The notes under the pieces are model-generated. The model had not been told where the DNA came from. It did no database searches and saw nothing but the letters and a program-made list of their open reading frames with translations. A DNA stretch of 64,000 nt, from positions 1 to 64,000 of the forward strand of contig NZ_PHRG01000004.1 in NCBI RefSeq assembly GCF_002803605.1, given 5' to 3'. Below, in pieces: positions 53,844 to 62,187 of this stretch. Position 1 is the stretch's first letter, and each line of letters begins with the position of its first letter. Source of the DNA: Acinetobacter pseudolwoffii. GTDB taxonomy: Bacteria; Pseudomonadota; Gammaproteobacteria; Pseudomonadales; Moraxellaceae. The position numbers and the translations under genes were made by a program.

Positions 53844-54857
53844 ATGCTTGAAGCCTTTTACGCCACAGAGCGCGGTAGCTTAGAAGATATCACGATTAAT
53901 GGTGATTTCGACCTGCATCCAGATTTAGTCTGGCTTGATCTGATTGCGCCTTCACAGGAAGAGCAGCAATGGATTCTAGATGCCTACGAGCAAAACTTAC
54001 CGACCTTAAAATCGCTGGAAGATATTTCCTCGAGTGCCCGATTTTACCGTGATGATGACGGTATTTTGCATATCAGCACCTATTTTTTAACCAAGAATAA
54101 AAACTATCAAGTCGAAAACGAACACGAAGATGAATCCAGCATGCTGGCAACAGTACAAACTGTTGCATTCATTCTGCACAAGGATCGTCTGTTTACTTTG
54201 CGTGGTGAAAAACTGGTGGCTTTTCGCGCCTTTCGTGCCCGCGCGCGCCGCAATGATTATGAAATCGATTATAAAGATCCGACCTGGATTTTATTGGGCT
54301 TACTCGAAGCCAAGCTGGATGAGCTGGCCGATATTCTGGAAGATGTGCATAAAGATTTAGAGAAATATTCAACTGAAGTGTTGAATAACCGCCATCGTGA
54401 ACAGATTCTGGATCTGGATGACATGATTACCCGCTTGGCGCAACTTGAAGATATGTTGGGTAAAGCGCAACTGTGTCTAATCGATTTACGCCGCGTCCTG
54501 ACCTTCCTGTCGCGTCCACGCGCCTTGGGCAGTCATATTTATGATGCGGATATTCGAGAACTGAGTGAAGATGTGCGCTCGCTGGTCGAGCATGATGCTT
54601 TCTTGTTCCAGAAAGTACGTTTCCTGCTCGATACCACGTCCGGATTCATTAACACTGAGCAGAACGATACCATTCGTCGATTCTCGATTCTGCCGAGTAT
54701 GCTTGCGCCACCAATGCTGATTGCCAGTATTTACGGTATGAACACCGAAGTGCTGCCCTTTGCACAAGGCACCATGAGTTTCATCATGGTCAGTATTATT
54801 TTAATTGGCTTCCTGATTGGCCCATTGATTTACTTTAGATGGAAGAAGTGGATCTAG
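53844..54857 (+). CDS. corA: magnesium transporter CorA-like
   Basis: 337 residues, with a cytoplasmic N-terminal domain, a long stalk helix (about 150-260, LEDVHKDLEKYSTEVLNNRH) and two C-terminal membrane helices with the selectivity motif YGMNTE (about 292-297). Forms a pentameric Mg2+ (Co2+, Ni2+) channel. The C-terminus ends KKWI, in the cytoplasmic basic region. Single gene, followed by a REP-like region. Confidence 0.94.
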   Translation: MLEAFYATERGSLEDITINGDFDLHPDLVWLDLIAPSQEEQQWILDAYEQNLPTLKSLEDISSSARFYRDDDGILHISTYFLTKNKNYQVENEHEDESSMLATVQTVAFILHKDRLFTLRGEKLVAFRAFRARARRNDYEIDYKDPTWILLGLLEAKLDELADILEDVHKDLEKYSTEVLNNRHREQILDLDDMITRLAQLEDMLGKAQLCLIDLRRVLTFLSRPRALGSHIYDADIRELSEDVRSLVEHDAFLFQKVRFLLDTTSGFINTEQNDTIRRFSILPSMLAPPMLIASIYGMNTEVLPFAQGTMSFIMVSIILIGFLIGPLIYFRWKKWI

Positions 54858-55154
54858 AATCCCTCCTAACCTCCCTTTTGAAAAGGGAGAGATGTTTCCT
54901 GTCAGGGAAAGGTTTTTTTATTAGATATCCCTTTCTAAGTCTCACTTGCTCTTTAATTAAAGTGAAGCGCAAGAAATGCCTGTATTTAATTCATATTTAT
55001 TTAATCCCTCTTCAACTTCTCTTTAAAAAGTGAAGAAAATGGTTAGGGAGGATTTTTACACCCCTCTCTCTAACTCTCTCCCTGAGGCAGAGAGGACGTG
55101 CAATCCATATTTAGATCTATTTGATTTTAATGATTTCTTAAAATTTGATCACAA
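54858..55154. repeat. REP-like palindrome cluster between corA and mlaB
   Basis: About 300 bases without genes. A perfect palindrome CTCCCTTTTGAAAAGGGAG sits at 54871-54889, preceded by CCTCCTAAC. Further degenerate copies of the same theme follow near 55010-55050 (TCCCTCTTC...AAGTGAAG...GTTAGGGAGGAT) and 55065-55095. It looks like several decayed copies of the element seen after plsB, in both orientations. Confidence 0.65.
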
Positions 55155-55180
55155 TAAAAAAGCACCTTTCGGTGCTTTTC
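55155..55180 (-). terminator. terminator of the mla operon
   Basis: Minus-strand stem AAAAGCACC / GGTGCTTTT with loop GAAA and a T-run, immediately after mlaB. Confidence 0.92.
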
Positions 55181-55182
55181 TT

Positions 55183-55473
55183 TTACTGGACGATGTTTAA
55201 ATCATCCTGCAAATGGCTGGCCTGAATGATATTCATCATTTTAGCAGGAACAGCTTTAAACTGTAGCCCTTGAGCCTGAGGAGTCTGGCGCAGCCAGCGC
55301 ACCAACACTGCCAAAGCCAAAGTACTGCCACTTTCAAGCTCAGCCAGATTAACCACAAGTGGAAACTTGCTTTGTGACTGAACCACACGCAGACCATTTA
55401 AGTAATAGTCCTGTGCATTGTCATAGTCAATCTTGCCTGAAACCTGTAGTTCCTGATCATTGAATGTAATCAC
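55183..55473 (-). CDS. mlaB: STAS-domain protein MlaB
   Basis: 96 residues of a single STAS domain. MlaB is the cytoplasmic regulatory subunit that stabilises MlaF in the MlaFEDB complex. The conserved Ser-Thr patch lies in ELESGSTLALAVLVRWL. Last gene of mlaFEDCB. Confidence 0.85.
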   Translation of the reverse strand: MITFNDQELQVSGKIDYDNAQDYYLNGLRVVQSQSKFPLVVNLAELESGSTLALAVLVRWLRQTPQAQGLQFKAVPAKMMNIIQASHLQDDLNIVQ

Positions 55474-55488
55474 GACTCACCTGTTTGA

Positions 55489-56121
55489 TTATTTCTTGTC
55501 GATTGCAGCTTCTGCATCCGGTTTAAAGTTGGCAATTGCTTTATCAATATTACCGCCATTACGTTTTACTGTCGCAGCAAACTGGTTACGGAATTGCAAA
55601 CCTAGATCGATACCCGATACGTTGATGTTGCGGATTTTCCATTGTGAGCCTTTGTCCACCAGCTGAAACGCTACCGGAATTTTCTCGCCTTTATTATTAA
55701 AGTCGATGGTTACAACAGGGTTTTTGCTGTTGCTGGCCTTGTATGGACGCACGCTATAGGTCTGATTACTAAACTTGGAAAATGCAGAACCATAATTTTC
55801 AATGAGCGTTTCACGGAAATTCTTTTCAAACTGCGCGCGCTGTGCAGCAGTACTATACTGGTTCGTCGCATAAGTCCCCATCACAATACGCGTGAAAGAC
55901 TGTGAATCAATGTATGGATCCAAATTCTGGCGGACAATCGCTTTGACCAGCGCCGGATTGTTCTGCAATTTTGCATTATCGGCTTTGAGGCGCTCAATCA
56001 AACCATCTGCCACTTTTTTAATAAAAGCAGGTGGTGCTTCAGACGGTGCAGCAAACACTGTACCAGCAACCATTGTGGAAAGAATGCCTGCTGCAAGCGT
56101 TTGTTTTACTAAAGTCTTCAC
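55489..56121 (-). CDS. mlaC: periplasmic phospholipid-binding protein MlaC
   Basis: 210 residues with a cleavable signal peptide (MKTLVKQTLAAGILSTMVAGTVFA). The MlaC/Ttg2D fold binds phospholipids and shuttles them between MlaA at the outer membrane and MlaD. FEKNFRETLIENYGSAFSKF and the C-terminal DLGLQFRNQFAATVKRNGGN are typical. Confidence 0.92.
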   Translation of the reverse strand: MKTLVKQTLAAGILSTMVAGTVFAAPSEAPPAFIKKVADGLIERLKADNAKLQNNPALVKAIVRQNLDPYIDSQSFTRIVMGTYATNQYSTAAQRAQFEKNFRETLIENYGSAFSKFSNQTYSVRPYKASNSKNPVVTIDFNNKGEKIPVAFQLVDKGSQWKIRNINVSGIDLGLQFRNQFAATVKRNGGNIDKAIANFKPDAEAAIDKK

Positions 56122-56139
56122 TGAAATCTCCTCAATCTA

Positions 56140-56817
56140 TTATTCAACAAATGCAGGTTCTGCATCAGTCGATTCTGAAACTGTCGCCTGTTCTGGGGCA
56201 GTTTCTTGACTATCCGACGATTTACCGGCACCGCCAGTAATGAACTTCGTCACTAAATCTTCAATTTCCATGGTGCCTTGGGTATTGGCAATCTGATCAC
56301 CGCGTTTCAAATAGTTCAGACCACCACCTGGAATAATTTTCAGGTATTTTTCACCCAACAACCCATTGGTCGCTACCATAATATAAGCATCTTCATCAAT
56401 ATTGGTGATGGAGTTCATGTTATCTAACAGTTGTTTTTCCATGTCTTTTTGTTGCGCAGGTGCAGCCGCAGTATAGTCCGAACTATAACGTAACTCTTCC
56501 AGTGCTTCCTGCTGAACTTGTTTCAATTGTTCAGTATTAAAAGAGGTCAATGAGCCATCCAGGGTCATATGCACGGTTGCCAGACGCGTTACAGGATCTA
56601 AGGTAATGTCATCGACCTGTCCTACTTTCACGCCACTTAAAGCGACTTTGGCACGTGGCTTGATGCCATTTACATTTTCAAACGTTGCCGTCATTTTATA
56701 GCTGTCGGAAATATTGCTTCCCACCAGTCCACTGACACGCATCGCCAAAAAGAACAGGGCAATCCCGAACAAAATAACAAAAACACCAACGGCCAGCTCA
56801 CTAGTACGTGATTTCAT
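56140..56817 (-). CDS. mlaD: MCE-domain protein MlaD
   Basis: 225 residues: an N-terminal membrane anchor (ELAVGVFVILFGIALFFLAM), an MCE domain (about 40-150, ATFENVNGIKPRAKVALSGVKVGQVD) that forms a hexameric periplasmic lipid channel, and an acidic Glu/Ser-rich C-terminus. It carries an insert relative to E. coli MlaD. Overlaps mlaE by 1 base. Confidence 0.94.
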   Translation of the reverse strand: MKSRTSELAVGVFVILFGIALFFLAMRVSGLVGSNISDSYKMTATFENVNGIKPRAKVALSGVKVGQVDDITLDPVTRLATVHMTLDGSLTSFNTEQLKQVQQEALEELRYSSDYTAAAPAQQKDMEKQLLDNMNSITNIDEDAYIMVATNGLLGEKYLKIIPGGGLNYLKRGDQIANTQGTMEIEDLVTKFITGGAGKSSDSQETAPEQATVSESTDAEPAFVE

Positions 56818-57596
56818 TAAACACCTCCGAACATGACCGCAGTCAACACAAAATCAAAGCCTAAAACGCACAGTGAAGAATATACGACTGTACGGGTTGT
56901 AGAAGTTGCAATACCTTCCGATGTTGGTACACAGGCATAGCCTTGATATACCGCAATCCAGGTACACATTAATGCGAATACAAAACTTTTAATAATAGTG
57001 CCATTCAAGACATCTTTATAGAATTGCACGCTGCTTTCCATGCCGCTCCAATAAGCGCCTTCATCAGCCCCCAAAAAGTCTACACCGACCATTTTGCCGC
57101 CCATAATTCCGACTGCGGCAAAGATCACCGAAAGCATGGGCAAGCTGAAAATCCCCGCCCAGAGACGTGGCGAAATCACCCGCTTTAAGGGATCCACCCC
57201 GATCATTTCCATACTGGACAATTGTTCAGTGGCTTTCATCAGACCAATTTCTGCGGTCAAAGCCGAACCGGCACGTCCTGCAAACAGCAAAGCCGCGACC
57301 ACAGGTGCCAGTTCACGGAGCAAGGTCAGCGCAACTGCTGTGCCAAGCATGGATTCACTGCCAAAAGTCGACAGAATACTGAACATCTGCAAGCCAAGTA
57401 CAGCACCAATAAACAGGCCAGAAACCACAATAATCAGCAGGGACAATACCCCGACCCGATACATCTGATAAATAAATAGTCTTACCCCCAACCAGGTCGG
57501 CATGGAAAATAAGATCTGCAACAGCATCAGGGTTGCGACCCCAATCCCCTGTACACGTTCAATAACGCGTCTACCTAATGCGGCAATTGCATTCAT
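56817..57596 (-). CDS. mlaE: MlaE permease
   Basis: 259 residues, inner-membrane permease of the Mla ABC complex: [41 protein letters not shown] and [20 protein letters not shown] are the MlaE signatures. Its ATG overlaps the mlaF stop by 4 bases. Confidence 0.95.
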   Translation of the reverse strand: MNAIAALGRRVIERVQGIGVATLMLLQILFSMPTWLGVRLFIYQMYRVGVLSLLIIVVSGLFIGAVLGLQMFSILSTFGSESMLGTAVALTLLRELAPVVAALLFAGRAGSALTAEIGLMKATEQLSSMEMIGVDPLKRVISPRLWAGIFSLPMLSVIFAAVGIMGGKMVGVDFLGADEGAYWSGMESSVQFYKDVLNGTIIKSFVFALMCTWIAVYQGYACVPTSEGIATSTTRTVVYSSLCVLGFDFVLTAVMFGGV

Positions 57597-58411
57597 GAAC
57601 GTACCTCATCACTTAAATAAGCCCGATGACTAAACTGATAATCGACTGGACCTTCCACCGAACCCGTCAGGAATTGCTGCACAAAAGTTGAAGGATGCAC
57701 TTTTAGCTCTGCCGGTGTTCCTTCGCCCTGGATCTTGCCTTCTGCCACGATATAAATGTAATCAGCAATGGATAAGGTTTCTGTCACATCATGCGAGACA
57801 ATAATCGTGGTCAGATCCAGTGCTTCACGCAGAGAGCGGATTAAACGAGTCAACACCCCCATCACAATCGGATCTTGTCCGGCAAAGGGTTCATCGTACA
57901 TGATCAGTTCAGGGTCCAGCGCAATCGCCCGGGCTAAAGCCACACGTCGGTTCATACCACCAGACAGTTCCGATGGCATCATTTGCTCTGCACCGCGCAA
58001 GCCGACGGATTCCAGTTTCAATGCCACGATTTCCTTAATTAGATGTTCTGGCAGTTTGGTATGGGCCCGAATTGGAAACGCGACATTTTCATACACGCTC
58101 ATATCGGTAAACAAAGCACCACTCTGAAATAGCATACCCATCCGTGCACGTGCTGAAAAAAGTTCGGAACGTGACATCGAGGCAATATCTTTGCCATCCA
58201 ATAAGACCTGCCCATGCTCAGGCGTCAGCTGCCCACCGATCAATCTTAATAAGGTAGTTTTACCAGTTCCGGATGGCCCCATAATGGCGGTAATCTGCCC
58301 ACGACGAATATTTAAACTCACGTCGTCATAAATCACGCGCTCGCCTCGTTTGAAGCTCAAATTCTTGACTTCAATCAAAGACTGAGTATCTCGCGCTGTT
58401 TGATTTTTCAT
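57593..58411 (-). CDS. mlaF: ABC transporter ATPase MlaF
   Basis: 272 residues: Walker [15 protein letters not shown] (about 46-59), ABC signature [20 protein letters not shown], Walker [14 protein letters not shown]-loop SHD. Powers lipid movement by MlaFEDB, maintaining outer-membrane lipid asymmetry. First gene of the operon; no mlaA is present here (it is usually elsewhere). Confidence 0.96.
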   Translation of the reverse strand: MKNQTARDTQSLIEVKNLSFKRGERVIYDDVSLNIRRGQITAIMGPSGTGKTTLLRLIGGQLTPEHGQVLLDGKDIASMSRSELFSARARMGMLFQSGALFTDMSVYENVAFPIRAHTKLPEHLIKEIVALKLESVGLRGAEQMMPSELSGGMNRRVALARAIALDPELIMYDEPFAGQDPIVMGVLTRLIRSLREALDLTTIIVSHDVTETLSIADYIYIVAEGKIQGEGTPAELKVHPSTFVQQFLTGSVEGPVDYQFSHRAYLSDEVRS

Positions 58412-58766
58412 AGCTGAGTTTATTCCTACATTTTTTCAGCATGCATACTATAAAGGAACGAAGTTCAAAATGTTAGCAGTTGAAAAAGGTGGGTGAATAT
58501 CATAAAAAGATGACAATAATTGATTATTTCGTGTTTTTTATAATAAAAATATGTACTTAGGCTTAAAATGACTAGATTGATTAATTAAAAACACTGTATA
58601 AATAATAGATAATATTACATAAAATCAAAGTCAATGCGATATATGGCATATGCACCTCCATCAATTGAGATCGAGCAGCTAAACTTTTCATATTAATAAT
58701 TATCATAACCCTGACAAAATATGAATTAGTAGACATTTTACGTTAAAAAGCAAAAAACTCAATGCA
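58412..58766. other. AT-rich spacer upstream of mlaF
   Basis: About 355 bases of strongly AT-rich DNA with no ORF, RNA or repeat that I can support. The mlaF promoter should lie in the lower part; TATAGT near 58447-58452 (minus strand) is a possible -10 but I see no matching -35. Confidence 0.5.
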
Positions 58767-58798
58767 TAAAAAAACCGGTATTTCTACCGGTTTTTTTA
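58767..58798. terminator. terminator of the DEAD-box helicase gene
   Basis: Stem AAAACCGGTA / TACCGGTTTT with T/A runs on both sides, so it can work on both strands; it lies 20 bases past the helicase stop. Confidence 0.9.
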
Positions 58799-58817
58799 TC
58801 TTCATCTAGCGACTCTA

Positions 58818-60692
58818 TTAGTCGTTAAATTTACGACGTGGACGATCTTCACCACCGAACGAACGTTCACCACGTGGTTTGTCATCAAAGTTGCGACGTA
58901 CTGGACGATCACCGAAATCACGTTTTGGACGATCATCACCGAATGAACGCGCTGGACGATCACCGAAACCACCTTCACGACGTGGAGCAGGACGATCACC
59001 AAAATCACGTTTTGGACGATCACCATAACCGCCTTCACGAGCTGGCTTGTAATCTACACGGTTGCCACGGTTGTCATCATTAGAGCGAGGACGGTCACCA
59101 AAACCACCTTCACGACGCGGAGCTGGACGATCACCGAAGTCACGCTTTGGACGGTCATCAAACGAACGTTGTGGACGGTCGCCAAAACCACCTTCACGAC
59201 GCGGCGCTGGACGGTCACCGAAGTCACGCTTTGGACGGTCATCAAACGAACGTTGTGGACGGTCGCCAAAACCACCTTCACGACGTGGCGCTGGACGATC
59301 ACCGAAGTCACGACGTGGACGATCTTCGCCAAATGCCGGACGTTCGCCACGTGGTTTGTCATCGAAGCTACGACGTGGACGATCATCACCGCCTTCACGA
59401 CGTTTGAAGTTGCTTTCGCCTTCAAAACGACGACCGCCACCGAAACCACCACGACCGCCATCACGACGACCGCCGTCACGGCCACGACCACGACCAGCGC
59501 CATCACGGCTACCACGTGCAGGAGGTGGAGATGGCTCAAGACCTTCAATTTCAGATACATTTAGACGCGCATCAAGGAAGTCTTCTAAAGCACGGATCTT
59601 GCCACGCTCACGGTAAGTTGCAAGTGTAATGGCTTTACCAGTACGACCGGCACGACCTGTACGACCAATACGGTGTACATAGTCTTCGTTCTTCATTGGA
59701 AGACCGAAGTTAATTACGTGTGAAATGGTTGGTACGTCAAGACCACGAGCAGCAACGTCAGTTGCAACAAGGATTTTTGCACGACCTTCACGGATGCTGC
59801 GTAAACGACGGTTACGTACAGTTTGTGGCATAGCACCATGCAGCGCTACAACTGATAGGCCTGCTTCAGCAAGTTCTTCAGCCAGCATATCTGTGTCTTC
59901 TTGAGTTGACGCAAATACAACTGCTTGATCAACGTCTTCTTCGTTCAACCAGTGAGTAAGAAGTTTTTTCTTGTGCTCGAAACCGTCAGTCCAATGCAAA
60001 GTCTGAGTAATGTCAGTATTTGTAGAGTGACCAGTTTCAATCGAAATACGCAGTGGATCATTCATCATGCGTTCTGCAAGTGTAATGATACGTGGTGCAA
60101 ACGTCGCAGAGAACATTAGAGTTTGTTTACGGTTTGCAGCCAACTCACCAATTGCTTCTAAGTCTTCAGAGAAACCGAGGTCAAGCATACGGTCAGCTTC
60201 ATCGACGATTAACGCATCAACTTTATCAAGTTTGATTTGACGGCGATTCACCAAGTCAAGTAGACGACCTGGAGTTGCAACAACAACTTGCGCGCCTTTT
60301 AACTGTTGAATTTGCTTACCGAAAGGCATACCGCCCATGATTGCAGCAATACGAACACCTTTCATGTGACGTACAAATGCAATTGCGTCTTGACATACCT
60401 GTTGTGCCAATTCACGAGTCGGTGAAATCACCAGAATATTCGGTTGAGTAACCGCTTTCATACGGTCTTTAAATGGTACTAATGTATCTTGGCTTGCCAA
60501 CGCATTTAGGGTAGGAAGCAAGAAAGCAGCAGTTTTACCAGAACCTGTTTGGCTTGACACAAGAAGGTCTTTACCTTCAAGTGCAGCTGGAATCGCTTGT
60601 TCTTGTACAGGAGTTGGAGTAGTAAAGCCTAAAGCATCGAGAGCCTGGGTTAGAGATTCGTCGAGGGAAAAATCAGCAAAAGTTTTGCTCAT
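58818..60692 (-). CDS. DEAD-box ATP-dependent RNA helicase, RG-rich tail
   Basis: 624 residues. Helicase core (about 1-375): Q motif FADFSLDESLTQALDALGF...TPTPVQEQAIP, Walker A SQTGSGKT, DEAD in VDEADRMLDLGF, SAT, and motif VI HRIGRTGRAG. The remaining 250 residues are Arg/Gly/Asp-rich, with RGG-like clusters and a repeated 28-residue unit (DFGDRPAPRREGGFGDRPQR...). The tail is expected to be disordered and to bind RNA or promote condensation. RhlE/SrmB/DeaD-like; the exact subfamily is unclear. The long leader suggests cold-shock-type control. Confidence 0.92.
   Translation of the reverse strand: MSKTFADFSLDESLTQALDALGFTTPTPVQEQAIPAALEGKDLLVSSQTGSGKTAAFLLPTLNALASQDTLVPFKDRMKAVTQPNILVISPTRELAQQVCQDAIAFVRHMKGVRIAAIMGGMPFGKQIQQLKGAQVVVATPGRLLDLVNRRQIKLDKVDALIVDEADRMLDLGFSEDLEAIGELAANRKQTLMFSATFAPRIITLAERMMNDPLRISIETGHSTNTDITQTLHWTDGFEHKKKLLTHWLNEEDVDQAVVFASTQEDTDMLAEELAEAGLSVVALHGAMPQTVRNRRLRSIREGRAKILVATDVAARGLDVPTISHVINFGLPMKNEDYVHRIGRTGRAGRTGKAITLATYRERGKIRALEDFLDARLNVSEIEGLEPSPPPARGSRDGAGRGRGRDGGRRDGGRGGFGGGRRFEGESNFKRREGGDDRPRRSFDDKPRGERPAFGEDRPRRDFGDRPAPRREGGFGDRPQRSFDDRPKRDFGDRPAPRREGGFGDRPQRSFDDRPKRDFGDRPAPRREGGFGDRPRSNDDNRGNRVDYKPAREGGYGDRPKRDFGDRPAPRREGGFGDRPARSFGDDRPKRDFGDRPVRRNFDDKPRGERSFGGEDRPRRKFND
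58960..59330 (-). repeat. 84-bp tandem coding repeats in helicase tail
   Basis: Units of about 84 bp encoding the 28-residue DFGDRPAPRREGGFGDRPQR... block, at least three near-perfect copies plus divergent ones at the 3' end. They keep frame and could expand or contract by recombination. Confidence 0.8.
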
Positions 60693-60966
60693 AGAGAGTA
60701 TTCACCCTGAAGTGGGTGCTCCATTTAATAAATAACAATTATGGACATCGGCAAAAAGCGGCACAGCAAATAATGCTGAAAATATTAGGATTCAGCAGCG
60801 ATCCGAGTAACGACGATGTGGATATAACGCACGCATGATTACGGCCGCAAACCTGAAGGAATCGCTTAAGCGATTGGGGCGCGAAGGATATGTCCTCTCT
60901 ATGGACAGCACGCGCATACAATGATTAGAAGATAGTGTTCAGGTAAAGAACAGAAATTAAGTGCGT
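60693..60966 (-). promoter_or_regulatory. long 5' leader of the helicase mRNA
   Basis: About 270 bases between the promoter at 60973-61000 and the ATG. It includes the palindrome AATCGCTTAAGCGATT and other inverted repeats and no convincing gene. Long structured leaders are typical of cold-shock and autoregulated RNA helicase mRNAs; function here is inference. Confidence 0.5.
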
Positions 60967-60972
60967 GGCAAA

Positions 60973-61000
60973 ATTATAGCAGAATAATCAACAATGTCAT
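60973..61000 (-). promoter_or_regulatory. promoter of the helicase gene
   Basis: Minus-strand ATGACA (-35, 60995-61000), a 16-bp spacer and consensus TATAAT (-10, 60973-60978). Upstream to 61182 is AT-rich, with no feature. Confidence 0.65.
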
Positions 61001-61182
61001 TAAGTTTTAAAACTAATTTGCTCTGTTTATAATTTATATATTAATTTCATGCACTTAAATATCAATAAAAAATGTAACAACCGGTATAAAAAGGCAGTTT
61101 TCGCCAATTCACTTGATATTTCCAATATTCATATCATGTGAGAAATATACTTTACCTCCCTTCTTAACTACTTTACTGCTCT

Positions 61183-61210
61183 AAAAAAGGCATCCCGAAG
61201 GATGCCTTTT
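61183..61210 (-). terminator. terminator of suhB
   Basis: Minus-strand stem AAAAGGCATCC / GGATGCCTTTT with a short loop and a T-run, 30 bases after the stop. Confidence 0.92.
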
Positions 61211-61242
61211 CTGAAAATTAGATATATTTCATCTAAACCCGA

Positions 61243-62073
61243 TTATTTTGCTGCTTCACCCCAAGCAGGAACAACTGCTTGCATTAAAGGTTTAAGCATT
61301 TTCATTGAACAAGCCAAAACTTGACCATTTTCCATAGAGTCGCTACCACCACGTGCATCAACTACAGTACCGCCTGCTTCTTTTACGATCAATTCGCCCG
61401 CTGCGATATCCCAAGGTTTTAAACCAAGTTCGAAGTAAGCATCAAAACGGCCTGCAGCAACATAGGCTAAATCCAATGCCGCAGAACCTGAACGACGATA
61501 TTGCGCGCCAGCTTCAGTCACGTTTAACAAACTTTGAAAATGGTTCTTGGCATAAGATACAACTTCGCCATTACGTTTAGCACGGTAAGCGTGTCCAACA
61601 GCCATAAAGGTATTTTCCAGACTGTCTTTGACATTCACACGAATACGACGCTGGTTCATCATGGCACCACGACCACGACTGGCAGAGAATAGCTCATCTT
61701 TCACCGGGTCATAAATCACCCCGTGTTGAGTAATGCCTTTGTGCTGAACTGCGATAGAGATACAGAAATGCGGGAAACCGTTAATGAAGTTTAAAGTACC
61801 ATCCAGTGGATCGATCACCCAACACCAATCGGCATCGTGACCATTACCTTCCTGATAGCCAAACTCTTCACCAAGGAAACTGTGATTTTTATAGCTTTTA
61901 CGTAGGGTATCGATGGTCAACTGCTCCAAATAACGATCTACACGCGTTACTGGACCATCAATTCCTTTTTCTTCGACTTGTAGATCGAGTTTATGACGAT
62001 TCTGATGCGCTTTTAAAAGCTCTTGACCAACTAACTGAGCCGCACGCGCAGCCATCACCACCATAGGTTCCAT
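61243..62073 (-). CDS. suhB: inositol-1-monophosphatase family SuhB
   Basis: 276 residues. Metal-binding FLGEEFG (Glu) and IDPLDGTLNFINGFPHF (about 87-104), and the C-terminal KPWDIAAGELIVKEAGG complete the IMPase active site. In E. coli, SuhB also joins the Nus rRNA antitermination complex. Single gene with a terminator; dxs lies upstream on the same strand. Confidence 0.95.
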   Translation of the reverse strand: MEPMVVMAARAAQLVGQELLKAHQNRHKLDLQVEEKGIDGPVTRVDRYLEQLTIDTLRKSYKNHSFLGEEFGYQEGNGHDADWCWVIDPLDGTLNFINGFPHFCISIAVQHKGITQHGVIYDPVKDELFSASRGRGAMMNQRRIRVNVKDSLENTFMAVGHAYRAKRNGEVVSYAKNHFQSLLNVTEAGAQYRRSGSAALDLAYVAAGRFDAYFELGLKPWDIAAGELIVKEAGGTVVDARGGSDSMENGQVLACSMKMLKPLMQAVVPAWGEAAK

Positions 62074-62119
62074 TGAACACCCACTACAAATTTAAAGAAA
62101 CTGATAAAGAATAATGCAT

Positions 62120-62157
62120 AAAAGCCCCGATATCTTAGCAAATATCAGGGCTTTTTT
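62120..62157 (-). terminator. terminator of dxs
   Basis: Minus-strand stem AAAGCCCTGATAT / ATATCGGGGCTTT (one mismatch) with an 8-base loop and a T-run; separates dxs from suhB. Confidence 0.88.
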
Positions 62158-62187
62158 GGAGAAAATGTGTCTAAAATTTTTAAGAAC

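Noticed and set aside
58960..59330. Tandem repeats as a CRISPR array
   Set aside because: Units are directly adjacent, in frame and coding; no unique spacers between repeats.
59062..59616. 184-codon plus-strand frame across the helicase tail (RSPKPPSRRGAG repeats)
   Set aside because: It is the mirror of the RG-rich repeat DNA; the minus-strand frame is contiguous with the helicase core.
60739..60921. 60-codon leader ORF before the helicase
   Set aside because: No ribosome binding site and unusual Cys-rich composition; more likely noncoding leader.
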